Assembly: GCF_017355915.2 (NCBI RefSeq)
Contig: NZ_JAFEUV020000016.1
Coordinates: 1 to 64,000 of the forward strand
Source of the DNA: Telluribacter roseus
GTDB taxonomy: Bacteria > Bacteroidota > Bacteroidia > Cytophagales > Spirosomataceae
Reading direction: 5' to 3'
Length of the DNA stretch: 64,000 bases
Shown here: piece by piece, positions 8,365 through 16,753 of the stretch
Numbering within the stretch: the first letter of the stretch is position 1
How the letters are laid out: each line of letters starts with the position of its first letter
Notes under the pieces: model-generated
The model's input: only the letters and a program-made list of their open reading frames with translations
What the model was told of the DNA's origin: nothing
Database searches by the model: none
Translations under genes and position numbers: made by a program

Positions 8365-9612
8365 TTAAACTAATTTTTTGTCTGAAGCAGAAGAAGTATT
8401 GCTCATTTCCGAAGATTCCATATAAGGACTGTATGCGCAACGATTATCAGAAAAATGAATGTTGCCCTTCTGATCAAAAATGAGACAACTTAATTGAGTA
8501 CCACCTGAATGCAGCACCTTTGTTGATCGAAACAAATTTTCTTTAACTTGGCTACTTCCACTCAAACAAGCTGTAAGTTTTAATATATAAGTAGTAGATT
8601 CTTTTAATATTGTAACTAACCTTTCTGCCCGCATTACCAATGCCCGAGTTGATACTCTTGTATTTTGATCGATTGCCAATAACATCAATTCTAATTGTAA
8701 AAATGCTTCTAATGAACTTTGTAGAGACGACAATGCCATATTTAACTCCTGCATTCGTACCTCCAACGGTCTTCTGTCGGGTAAGTCTATTTCTGATTGC
8801 AACTTCTGTTCAATCTGTTCAAGTTCGTCTTTAATCCGTTTCTGCAAATCATTCGCATTGTTACTGTGAATTTTAACTTCCATAAACAACTTCGTGAATG
8901 CCGAATTCTCTGAACCTTGATTAATTGCATGTACAGGATAGAATGCTGGATAAAAAATCTTCCAATTATGTTTTGTTTTCTTCACTGCATCAGCAAAACA
9001 ACTCACAATTAATTCTTCATCAGTACCAATGTCATAATTGATAAACGTAGTATTTGTCTTTAAAAGTGAAAAAATATCAGCAGCTGTGCGCAAAATGCCT
9101 GCTGCTGCAAAACCTACTGACAAGGGAGTAACAGAACCTCCTGCTGCATTTTGCTGTGATGACTTCTCAAGCACAGTGGTGGCTGCTTTAATATTATCTT
9201 TTATTATACTTTGCAGTTCAGACAGTTGATCCATTGTAGCTAAATATAATTCAATCGCCGGAAGATCTGCTGCATTATAAATGACAAAGGTTATCTCTTC
9301 TCCTTTAAAGCTTGAATTATTATTCATCTCTTCAACCAACAAATTTATTAAATCAGTCAAGCACTTGTAGGCAAGTATTCTCGTTTCAATAAAGTTTCCA
9401 TTTGCCGTTAATTTTCCTTCCAGAGCTTTTACATCAGGACCTTTCCAAGCTTCCCTTTCTGCATCACGTGCTGCCTTCTGAGCGTCAGTAAATTGCTTGT
9501 CAGCCTTAGCTTCAGCTTCGCGAGCCTCTGCAATCAGTTTACGAAGGTTGGCCTCTGCGGTTAATTGCTTTTGCTGCTCAGTTTGTGATGCATTTTGATT
9601 TGTATCGGCCAT
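8365..9612 (-). CDS. Coiled-coil protein of unknown function
   Basis: I do not recognise this 415-residue protein. Residues about 15-60 form a charged coiled coil rich in Ala, Glu, Lys and Gln (EAREAEAKADKQF). The middle is helical with one apolar Gly/Ala-rich stretch (SVTPLSVGFAAAGILRTAAD, about 160-180) that might insert into or lie on a membrane. A second coiled coil is at about 255-300. No signal peptide and no enzyme motif are seen. It lies between the protease genes of the AT-rich island and is a plausible scaffold, substrate or pore-forming partner; this is inference. A 216-base gap separates it from the downstream subtilase. Confidence 0.6.
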   Translation of the reverse strand: MADTNQNASQTEQQKQLTAEANLRKLIAEAREAEAKADKQFTDAQKAARDAEREAWKGPDVKALEGKLTANGNFIETRILAYKCLTDLINLLVEEMNNNSSFKGEEITFVIYNAADLPAIELYLATMDQLSELQSIIKDNIKAATTVLEKSSQQNAAGGSVTPLSVGFAAAGILRTAADIFSLLKTNTTFINYDIGTDEELIVSCFADAVKKTKHNWKIFYPAFYPVHAINQGSENSAFTKLFMEVKIHSNNANDLQKRIKDELEQIEQKLQSEIDLPDRRPLEVRMQELNMALSSLQSSLEAFLQLELMLLAIDQNTRVSTRALVMRAERLVTILKESTTYILKLTACLSGSSQVKENLFRSTKVLHSGGTQLSCLIFDQKGNIHFSDNRCAYSPYMESSEMSNTSSASDKKLV

Positions 9613-9654
9613 ATTACATGAAGGTATCTGGAATATAACTAGCTTATTTACATT

Positions 9655-10227
9655 TTATCCACCTAATCTGTCATCAGATAGATCATAGTCTTTTGCTGCT
9701 TCCTTTAATATATCAAAGAAGGTCTTCTTATCATATATCATATTTTTTTCAAAAAACCCCATGGTTCGCACCGGAATATAAAGGTCGGCATTTGCACCTG
9801 TTTCCTTATGTAACCAAATGGCATCTACATGTATGGCTGGTACCCTCAAAGCTCTTACTTCGTAGTCCTCCTCCTCCATTCCGCTAGCAAATATTTCATC
9901 TAGGGCAGATTCATAATCTTTAATATAATCGTGATCTTTTAGCATTTGGGGTTCCAATCCTGAACCTCCAGCAACATGTAAATCATAAATCCTTTCAAAG
10001 TTAGTGTCAGATGCATCAATCACACGCACTCCAGAAGACTTTGGCATTGGATCTTCGGAAGATTTTAAAGAAGACAAGCCAACCATATAAGTTTCATGAG
10101 GCATCACCAAATCGGTTCTTGCTCCTCCTGTTTCGCTAAAAGCTCCAATAGCGCCCTGCTGATCTTGATTTTTAATCGCGTAGACCTTTAAGAGATCCTC
10201 TGGTTTTATACTTTTGAACTTGAACAT
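9655..10227 (-). CDS. Unrecognised 190-residue island protein
   Basis: I do not recognise this protein. It is acidic, with no signal peptide or membrane segment. The first half contains 'GAFSETGGARTDLVMP'. The second half has a hydrophobic strand pair (RALRVPAIHVDAIWLHK, then DLYIPVRTMGFF) that looks like the conserved core, and the protein ends in a charged helix. It sits between the papain-like protease and the coiled-coil protein, all on one strand with short gaps (94 and 42 bases), so co-expression is likely. It could be a protease substrate, inhibitor or cargo. The composition is that of the island. Confidence 0.6.
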   Translation of the reverse strand: MFKFKSIKPEDLLKVYAIKNQDQQGAIGAFSETGGARTDLVMPHETYMVGLSSLKSSEDPMPKSSGVRVIDASDTNFERIYDLHVAGGSGLEPQMLKDHDYIKDYESALDEIFASGMEEEDYEVRALRVPAIHVDAIWLHKETGANADLYIPVRTMGFFEKNMIYDKKTFFDILKEAAKDYDLSDDRLGG

Positions 10228-10321
10228 TGATTGCTATTAGTATTGAATTAATTTGTAAACTCGAATTAATAATCGATTAGCTAAAGCAGTAGAAACCTGT
10301 GCGCGAAAACATTTATAGAGA

Positions 10322-10903
10322 CTAAATCACAATTATATTTGGTTTTGTTGTATAGCTGTGTGTCCATCTGCCAGATCCCTGATAGGCATCTAGAAAAGCG
10401 GTTTCTGTAATTTCAGATTTGCCATAAATCGGATCATCAATGCTGTAGTAATTAACGCCATTCAAGGTTCTACAACCATAAATAACCATAAAATGACCGC
10501 CTCCGCCCCACCATCCGACTCGAGCACAGACTACCCGGTCATTTTTTAATTCTCCTTCCACCTGTTGAAAAGTAAAAGGTGCTGATTGGGAAACAAAATT
10601 ATTGGTTACAGTAAGTGCTTCATCAAGATACCAAGGCTTGTTGCAAGGAGACGGGTTTTGACAGCAACTGGAGCCCATAATTAATTCTGCCACCTCACAT
10701 TGAGTCCAACTACTATCTTGATCATAAAATTGTGAGACGCTGACCGAGGTAGCGGCCCAGCACCACTGCGTTTGAATTTGAGGCTGCATATCAAATGAAA
10801 GCAGTACAGGAGGAACTCCTCCTAATGTATCTAGACTGCCTTCCGCTAAAATTAGAGAAAGCGCGTTGTACTTTGTAATCGCATGTTTCAATGTTTCAGG
10901 CAT
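10322..10903 (-). CDS. Papain-like cysteine protease (C39/C70-like)
   Basis: This 193-residue protein has the papain-fold catalytic set: C48 in Q-W-C-W-A-A-T, H137 in W-G-G-G-G-H-F-M-V-I-Y-G, and D156/D157 in Y-S-I-D-D-P. The order, the short length and the 'Q-x-W-C-W-A-A' start match the papain-like group related to AvrRpt2 (C70) and peptidase C39-like domains. These cleave host proteins or leader peptides. A cysteine-rich insert (M-G-S-S-C-C-Q-N-P-S-P-C) follows the first helix. No signal peptide is present. As the third protease of a seven-gene island it could process a peptide, a partner protease or a foreign target. Confidence 0.82.
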   Translation of the reverse strand: MPETLKHAITKYNALSLILAEGSLDTLGGVPPVLLSFDMQPQIQTQWCWAATSVSVSQFYDQDSSWTQCEVAELIMGSSCCQNPSPCNKPWYLDEALTVTNNFVSQSAPFTFQQVEGELKNDRVVCARVGWWGGGGHFMVIYGCRTLNGVNYYSIDDPIYGKSEITETAFLDAYQGSGRWTHSYTTKPNIIVI

Positions 10904-10950
10904 ATTTTACAATTTAGAAGTTCACTACTTTGAAATCAAATCCTTAAGGC

Positions 10951-12342
10951 TTATGAGTCGGGTTTACGAGGGCGGTTAACAAATCCAATAATCGAGTTGA
11001 TACTAAATCTAGTAACCACTCCGAAGGTCAGCTTTTTCAGTGGAGGCCGTATGCTGCGTTCGGCTTCCGGCTTAGCCATTTCAATATTGTTGTTGATATC
11101 TGGTAACTCTACATAAAGCCCCCCAAGAAATTTACTTTTGCTACCGAGGAAATACAGTCCTAAGCCTAAATTGGATATATTTTTAAGGTAGGCTGTATCG
11201 CGACTAGCCATAGAGCCGCGGTAGTATAGGTTAGTAATCAATCTTGATGTGTCACCTAACGCAAACTCTTTTAATAAATCAATATTCAACTGATTACTCG
11301 CGACTTTGGCGTATTTACCTGAATAGCCAGTAATTTTCTTTTCTGAGATAAGCTCCTGATTGCCAGATGCGTCTGTTGTTCTTAAAGTGTATTCTTTACT
11401 GATGAGGTTACTAGAGAAATTGTCGCCATCTACGTAAGCATAAGTAACTCCTAACCAAACATTACCAATTTGTGCATTCATACCGACACCAAACACCCCA
11501 CCTCTGTATAGAGTATCTGTAAAGGATTTACCAAGTGAAGTAGTATTGAGTCCAGTATACAGCGAAAAATTTCGTGCGTCGATACCCCCAAAAACAAAAG
11601 GTGTTAATCTTAGAACAGTATGGTTATCGATAAAATCGCTGAAAGCTAAATTAATCGCCTTTGTTTCATCATCCCTTGAGTAACTTTCATAATAAATTCT
11701 TTGCCTTGGTTCTAGTAAGGCTTTGAAAGCAATATTGAAAGCTTCAAGTCTTTTGTCTTTATCAGCTAGTATTGCCACAATAATACGTCTTAGTGCAAAT
11801 GCATCTGGACTTTCTGATACTTTCTTTATTAGATCCTGCCCCTTTGACGTTCTAAAGGTTTCATCTTCGATGAATGGCAAAGATTCCTTAATGTAGTCGG
11901 CAATGTCTGATCGATAACTTTCGAATAATATACGTAGTTTCTCTTGCTCTCGTTTGTTTGCAGCAACAACACCAGAACTCTTCCAAGCATCTAAAAGTGA
12001 TTTATTGTTATTAATATTAAAGCCCAAAAACCCATAAAAGTTACCTGCTGGAACTATATCACCACTTTGGAACAGGTTTCCTATACCTGAGCTATTTTTA
12101 ACTGACAGATTTCCACCTATAAACCAATTTTTAAAAGGTGTACTATTACTACTACTAAGTGCTTTACTGTAATTGTTAGCACCTACTGTTATTTCACTTT
12201 TCCCTATATCAAAACCGACAGCGACGCCGTTCAAAGGCAGTATAACCGCCCCTTTTCCTTCGGCACTTTGAGTTAAGAACTGTGTTTTTCCTTTCAAGGT
12301 TGAAATACAAAGGAATAACAGTAAAATACTTCTTTTTGTCAT
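10951..12342 (-). CDS. Predicted outer-membrane beta-barrel protein
   Basis: This 463-residue protein begins with a signal peptide (MTKRSILLLFLCISTLKGKT) and has alternating polar/apolar strands. Examples are 'NVWLGVTYAYVDGDNF', 'LITNLYYRGSMASR' and the C-terminal 'KLTFGVVTRFSINSIIGF'. A helical segment (about 120-230) interrupts the strands. I do not recognise the family; an outer-membrane barrel with a periplasmic or external helical domain is the likely form. Its ATG overlaps the stop of the 155-residue gene upstream by four bases, so translation is coupled. An envelope protein inside a set of otherwise cytoplasmic proteases is unusual and could mark the site of action or export. Confidence 0.6.
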   Translation of the reverse strand: MTKRSILLLFLCISTLKGKTQFLTQSAEGKGAVILPLNGVAVGFDIGKSEITVGANNYSKALSSSNSTPFKNWFIGGNLSVKNSSGIGNLFQSGDIVPAGNFYGFLGFNINNNKSLLDAWKSSGVVAANKREQEKLRILFESYRSDIADYIKESLPFIEDETFRTSKGQDLIKKVSESPDAFALRRIIVAILADKDKRLEAFNIAFKALLEPRQRIYYESYSRDDETKAINLAFSDFIDNHTVLRLTPFVFGGIDARNFSLYTGLNTTSLGKSFTDTLYRGGVFGVGMNAQIGNVWLGVTYAYVDGDNFSSNLISKEYTLRTTDASGNQELISEKKITGYSGKYAKVASNQLNIDLLKEFALGDTSRLITNLYYRGSMASRDTAYLKNISNLGLGLYFLGSKSKFLGGLYVELPDINNNIEMAKPEAERSIRPPLKKLTFGVVTRFSINSIIGFVNRPRKPDS

Positions 12343-12806
12343 ATAGGTAGCTTTTCTAGTACATTTAGTTTCAAAAACCCATTACCTCCATGAGTAAATT
12401 CTTTCGGTGAAGAAAAAATATCTTTCCCAAGAAACTTCAATGATAGAGCGACTCGCCCGCCTGCATTGTCTTCTTTTGCCAGCCCTATTATCCGAACTTT
12501 CGGCTCTGGACTCGGATCATTTATACACGTAGTAAATTCACCAGATCCATCGGGATTATCTTTTTCAAATTCTTCAACGATTAGTGACAAAACTGATGCA
12601 TTCTGTGTATCGAAAGAGTAGGAGAACTTGTTATCGGGGCAACCTGCACCTCCTGCCGCGTCTAGCGAATGAAACCGGTTCAGTCTTGGCTGTACAATAC
12701 TCTCCTGCCTGACAATTATTTCAACTGTTATTTTAATTGGAATTTCAGGAATACTGAGAGCTGTTACTTCCTTACTTTTAGAAGTTTTAGGTGTTTGTTT
12801 GGCCAT
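12339..12806 (-). CDS. Unrecognised small protein, first gene of the island operon
   Basis: I do not recognise this 155-residue protein. It has a basic, Thr/Lys-rich start without a signal peptide. It then shows beta-strand-like segments (PIKITVEIIVRQ, VRIIGLAKED, RVALSLKFLGK, FLKLNVLEKL), suggesting a beta-sandwich. Two cysteines (G-C-P-D and T-C-I-N-D) are present. It is the first gene of the island transcript and overlaps the barrel gene by four bases. It might be a binding or regulatory subunit; no function can be assigned. Confidence 0.6.
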   Translation of the reverse strand: MAKQTPKTSKSKEVTALSIPEIPIKITVEIIVRQESIVQPRLNRFHSLDAAGGAGCPDNKFSYSFDTQNASVLSLIVEEFEKDNPDGSGEFTTCINDPSPEPKVRIIGLAKEDNAGGRVALSLKFLGKDIFSSPKEFTHGGNGFLKLNVLEKLPI

Positions 12807-13619
12807 AACAAATTTTGATTTTTAGTTAGATTTGAACAACTACCTCTAGCTACTTTTGACGTTGTTGGTGTTATCATCACCAACCTTTTCCATTACAATA
12901 GCCAACTTGCCTAGCAATGACAGCTGGACTTGAAAATCTATTGATAAAGGAAATATCAATAGATTGCTTTCTGTTTTATACAATTGATAGCTACTTACGA
13001 TAAACGTATCTAGCAAATAAGTAGGATAGCCTAAAATTTCTCTATTTATTTAATGACCCTATCAACCGAATTATTCCTATTTCAAATTCTTTCTAAATGT
13101 ATAAAATGGATAATAATTTCAAAAAAACTGGCAAGGTTTTTGGCAAAAAATTTATCTAACGGTTACAATGCCCCTTATTTTGGTTTAAAAACGATTTCCT
13201 TGGTTTCTACTTGCCTCAGCAACAATTAGTAGGACTATCGACGGATTATTTAAAAATCTAGTATAGCAGTATTAACAACTCATCTACATTTTTGCAGGAA
13301 TAGCTCTGCAATTACTCTTCTCTTACCTAAAAGCTTATTCCCTCCTAGCTGCAGCGATCTATTTAAATCAATGACACGGCCAAAAGGATGTATATAAGAA
13401 GCTCTTGCACATTTACTCCAGCACTTCTCCCCTTCTCTAAACTACTATGCTCTTAAACCATTTCGATTTTCAAACAATCCTACAAAAACAATCCCCCTCA
13501 AACAAAGTGTTTAGTAAGACCAATGTCTAGCGCTCGTATGTCAAGCTGGGTACTAGCCACTGGTGCATTGATTCACTACATTACACCCCGCTAACCAACC
13601 TAAACGATGAAGTAGTACT
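12807..13619. other. AT-rich gene-free stretch, island leader
   Basis: There is no credible gene in these 813 bases. The composition is that of the island down to about 13.4 kb and rises after that. A 7-bp stem-loop (12864-12884, GTTGGTG/CACCAAC) lies in the probable 5' leader of the island operon. The stretch must hold the divergent promoters of the island and of the TonB receptor gene, but I could not identify clear elements. Confidence 0.5.
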
Positions 13620-16175
13620 ATGAAGAATCTATTACTTATTATTATGCTTTGCCTCACTCACTTGGCTTATGCGCAAAGAGTCACAGGTACAGTCCGGGAT
13701 GCCAATGGAGAAGCCCTGGCGGGAGCCTCGGTGGTGGAGAAAGGCACTACCAATGGGACCAATACGGATGCCAGCGGGGCCTTTACAATCACTACCCAAA
13801 CGGACAATACGGTGCTGGTGGTGTCGTTTGTGGGTTTTCAATTGATGGAAGTGCCAGTCAATGGCCGGACGAGCCTGACCATTACGATGGAGGAGACGAC
13901 CACCCTGCAGCAGGTGAATGTGGTGGGGTCGCGCAACCTGAACCGATCGGTGACGGACTCCCCGGCTCCCATTGATGTCATAGATATCCGGGAGGTGACG
14001 ACTAAGACGGGGCAACTGGATATTAACCAGCTGCTGCAGTTTACAGTACCTTCGTTCAACTCCAACCGGCAGACGGGCTCCGACGGAGCCGACCACGTAG
14101 ACCCGGCGACGCTGCGGGGACTGGGGCCGGATCAGACGCTGGTACTGGTCAACGGCAAGCGGCGGCACCAGTCGTCGCTGGTGAACATATTCGGTACCCG
14201 CGGCCGGGGCAATACGGGTACCGACCTCAACGCCATTCCGGCGGCGGCCATTGAGCGGATCGAGGTACTGCGCGACGGGGCTTCGGCCCAGTACGGTTCG
14301 GACGCTATTGCGGGGGTGATCAATATTGTCTTGAAATCCAATGTGAACGAGTTTACGGGAAACCTCAACTTCGGGACCTACTCGGCCAGCTACCGCTACG
14401 ATGACAGGAAGTTTGACGGGGGCAACATTAACGTCAACGGCAACTACGGCTGGCGGATCGGGAAGGATGGCTTCCTGAACCTGACGGCCGACTACAACTT
14501 CCGCGACCATACCAACCGGGCCAATACTTCTCCCGAAGACGAGCTGCAGCGCCGCCAGTACGGTGATCCTAAGATCCAGAACACGTCGTTCTACGCCAAT
14601 TCGGAAATACCCGTAAGCGGCAACGTACGTCTATATACGTTTGGCGGACTAAATCTACGCAAGGGCGATGCTTACGCCTGGACGCGCTTCGCGGATAGTG
14701 ACCGCAATATACCGGCCATTTACCCCAATGGATTTGATCCGATCATTTCCAGTGATATTATTGACGGTTCACTGGCGGCCGGTATCCGGTTTGAACTGAA
14801 AGGCTGGGCGGGTGACTTTGGCAATGTGTTTGGCTCCAACCGGTTTCTCTTCGGAGTGAACAATACACTCAATGTCTCTCTAGGCGAGCAGTCGCCCACC
14901 GCTTTCGACGCGGGTGGCTTCCAGCTGCAGCAGAACGTTACGAGCCTCAACTTTACCCGCTTCTTTAAGGATAAACTACAAGGACTAAACCTGGCCTTCG
15001 GGGCCGAGTACCGCCGGGAGTGGTACCAGATCTTTGCCGGCGAAGAAGGCTCCTACCGGGCCTACGACATCACCAAGCCCGCCGGTTCGCAGGGCTTCCC
15101 TGGTTTCCAGCCCGGTGATGAGGTACAGGCGAGCCGCTCCAACGTAGGTGTGTACTTCGACGCGGAGGCTGATTTCACCAGGGCCTTCATGGTAGGAGCG
15201 GCTCTGCGTTTCGAGAATTACAGTGATTTTGGAAGTACCCTGAATGGAAAGCTGTCGAGCCGCCTCAAGGTGAGTCCGGCCTTTACCCTGCGGGGTACCC
15301 TGAGTACGGGCTTCCGGGCTCCGTCGCTGGCACAGATCTACTTCAACTCCACCTTTACCAACTTCGTCAACGGACAGGCCGTACAGGCGCTACTGGCCCG
15401 TAACAACAGCCCCGTGACGCAGGCACTGGGCATTCCTCCGCTGAAGCAGGAGACCTCCACCAACGCCAGTCTGGGCTTTACCAGTCGGCTGGGCAGTAAT
15501 CTGAGTCTGACGGTGGATGGGTACTACGTACGCATCAGGGACCGGGTGGTACTTACGGGGCAGTTTAGCAGTGATGATGAGGCAATCGGAGCGGACCTGC
15601 AGCGGCTGGGGGTAGAGAAAGCGCAGTTCTTTACCAACGCCATCTCTACCCGGACGCTGGGTATGGACATCATCCTGGCCCACCTGGCTTCCATCGGACG
15701 GGGACGCCTCAGCACCACGCTGGCCGCCAACTTCAACTGGCTGGACTTCGACCCGGAAACGGATATCCAGACCACCGAAAAGCTGGCCGGTAAAAAGGAT
15801 ATCTACTTTGACCTCAGGGAGCAGTACTTTCTGCGGGCGTCGGCGCCACCGTCCAAGATCAACCTGACGCTGGATTACGGCATCAACAAATGGAGCTTTA
15901 TCGTGCGCGCCATCCGTTTCGGTGAGGTACAACTGGCGAACTGGGACTACGACGAGAATAGTCTGGATATCTATGCTCCCAAAGTAGTAACGGATATATC
16001 GCTCGGCTACCGGCTGAGTCCGCACCTGGGGCTGACGATAGGTGGCTCTAACGTTTTTAATGTATACCCTACCCCATCCAGCCCATTGGTAACCGAGACG
16101 GGTGGAGCCTGGGACCCGGTACAGATGGGTAGCAACGGGGCGTTCTGGTTTGCGAAATTTAATATTCGCCTGTAA
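13620..16175 (+). CDS. TonB-dependent outer-membrane receptor
   Basis: This 851-residue receptor imports a ligand across the outer membrane using TonB energy. Its parts in order are a signal peptide (MKNLLLIIMLCLTHLAYA), a carboxypeptidase-regulatory-like domain (about 20-95, 'VTGTVRDANGEALAGASV'), a plug domain (about 115-235, with 'VLRDGASAQYGSDAIAGVI'), and a beta-barrel to the C-terminal 'FWFAKFNIRL'. It is shorter than SusC proteins and has no SusD partner next to it. The ligand is unknown; iron chelates, cofactors and peptides are all possible. It is of host composition and monocistronic, divergent from the AT-rich island. Confidence 0.92.
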   Translation: MKNLLLIIMLCLTHLAYAQRVTGTVRDANGEALAGASVVEKGTTNGTNTDASGAFTITTQTDNTVLVVSFVGFQLMEVPVNGRTSLTITMEETTTLQQVNVVGSRNLNRSVTDSPAPIDVIDIREVTTKTGQLDINQLLQFTVPSFNSNRQTGSDGADHVDPATLRGLGPDQTLVLVNGKRRHQSSLVNIFGTRGRGNTGTDLNAIPAAAIERIEVLRDGASAQYGSDAIAGVINIVLKSNVNEFTGNLNFGTYSASYRYDDRKFDGGNINVNGNYGWRIGKDGFLNLTADYNFRDHTNRANTSPEDELQRRQYGDPKIQNTSFYANSEIPVSGNVRLYTFGGLNLRKGDAYAWTRFADSDRNIPAIYPNGFDPIISSDIIDGSLAAGIRFELKGWAGDFGNVFGSNRFLFGVNNTLNVSLGEQSPTAFDAGGFQLQQNVTSLNFTRFFKDKLQGLNLAFGAEYRREWYQIFAGEEGSYRAYDITKPAGSQGFPGFQPGDEVQASRSNVGVYFDAEADFTRAFMVGAALRFENYSDFGSTLNGKLSSRLKVSPAFTLRGTLSTGFRAPSLAQIYFNSTFTNFVNGQAVQALLARNNSPVTQALGIPPLKQETSTNASLGFTSRLGSNLSLTVDGYYVRIRDRVVLTGQFSSDDEAIGADLQRLGVEKAQFFTNAISTRTLGMDIILAHLASIGRGRLSTTLAANFNWLDFDPETDIQTTEKLAGKKDIYFDLREQYFLRASAPPSKINLTLDYGINKWSFIVRAIRFGEVQLANWDYDENSLDIYAPKVVTDISLGYRLSPHLGLTIGGSNVFNVYPTPSSPLVTETGGAWDPVQMGSNGAFWFAKFNIRL

Positions 16176-16256
16176 GGAAGACATTCCTTTTACACCTTCT
16201 TGGTCTCCTCAGCGGGAGAAAGAAGTTGTCTATCAGTAAGTCATAGGTAGCAATGC

Positions 16257-16279
16257 GCCTCTCCTGCTTCAGGAGAGGC
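16257..16279. terminator. Stem-loop after TonB receptor
   Basis: GCCTCTCCTG pairs with CAGGAGAGGC around a 3-base loop, between convergent genes. It is followed by AATTGCATTT and a loose T-rich run. Confidence 0.65.
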
Positions 16280-16368
16280 AATTGCATTTATACTCTTTCT
16301 TTAAACGTGTTTTTCCCCTTCCTGAGGGTACCTTCGGCGGCGGTATCGGATAGGGCTACCGAAGCTGG

Positions 16369-16692
16369 CTACCAGGTTACAGGATCATCGGACGGGGGTA
16401 GTTGGATGTCCGCATCCGGTGAGACATCAGCAATGCCGGGCATAGATCGTAGCTGGTGAGCCACCTCCTCACTGGCCGAGCCGGTCAGGCAGCCGATCTG
16501 ATCCAGTACCTGCTCCACTTTAAAGCCCTTCCTGGTGACTTCCTGCCGGACTTCATTCAGGTCTCTTTCACCAGTGGTGGTCACAATCCATTTTTTGCTT
16601 TCAGCCATAGCAGTGTTAGTAGTTATCGCTGATTGTTGATCAGCATGCAGCGCCTGTAATAACAGGACAATGAAGAATCCTCTTGTAAACAT
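16369..16692 (-). CDS. Stand-alone I9-type subtilase inhibitor
   Basis: The mature part (about 80 residues) has the I9 prodomain pattern. It opens 'KKWIVTTTGERDLNEV', continues 'G-F-K-V-E-Q-V-L-D-Q-I-G-C-L-T-G', and ends 'GIADVSPDADIQLP'. In subtilases this fold acts as intramolecular chaperone and inhibitor; here it is a separate gene just behind a subtilase gene (61-base gap). Starting at the Met at 16692 gives a possible signal peptide (MFTRGFFIVLLLQALHADQQ). Starting at 16608 gives a cytoplasmic form (MAESKKW). I chose 16692, but the adjacent protease has no signal peptide, so the shorter form is a real alternative. A protease/inhibitor pair is inferred. Confidence 0.75.
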   Translation of the reverse strand: MFTRGFFIVLLLQALHADQQSAITTNTAMAESKKWIVTTTGERDLNEVRQEVTRKGFKVEQVLDQIGCLTGSASEEVAHQLRSMPGIADVSPDADIQLPPSDDPVTW

Positions 16693-16753
16693 AAGATAAA
16701 GTTGCCAGTAGGCAACAAGGTACCTACTGGCAACAGTTCTGTTTCGCATGGGC

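Larger units (their letters stand above)
4887..13600 (-). other. AT-rich multi-protease genomic island
   Basis: Seven genes, all on the minus strand, share a base composition of about 33-40 % GC by eye, against about 55-65 % in the flanks. From upstream to downstream they encode a 155-residue unknown, an outer-membrane barrel candidate, a papain-like protease, a 190-residue unknown, a coiled-coil protein, a subtilase and a CHAT protease. The word GTAC is also rarer here (4 in 8365-9564) than in host regions (11-14 per 1.2 kb). Horizontal acquisition is inferred. No integrase, tRNA or direct-repeat boundary was found, so the limits are set only by composition. Confidence 0.65.

Noticed and set aside
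4887-13600. Island as an integrative element with attachment sites
   Set aside because: No integrase, transposase, tRNA or flanking direct repeat was found at the composition borders, so only foreign origin, not the mechanism, can be suggested.
13632-14510. Long minus-strand frame of 292 codons inside the TonB receptor gene
   Set aside because: It lies fully opposite a clear receptor with signal, plug and barrel. Its translation is rich in Arg, His and Val without any family motif, as expected for an antisense frame in GC-rich DNA.
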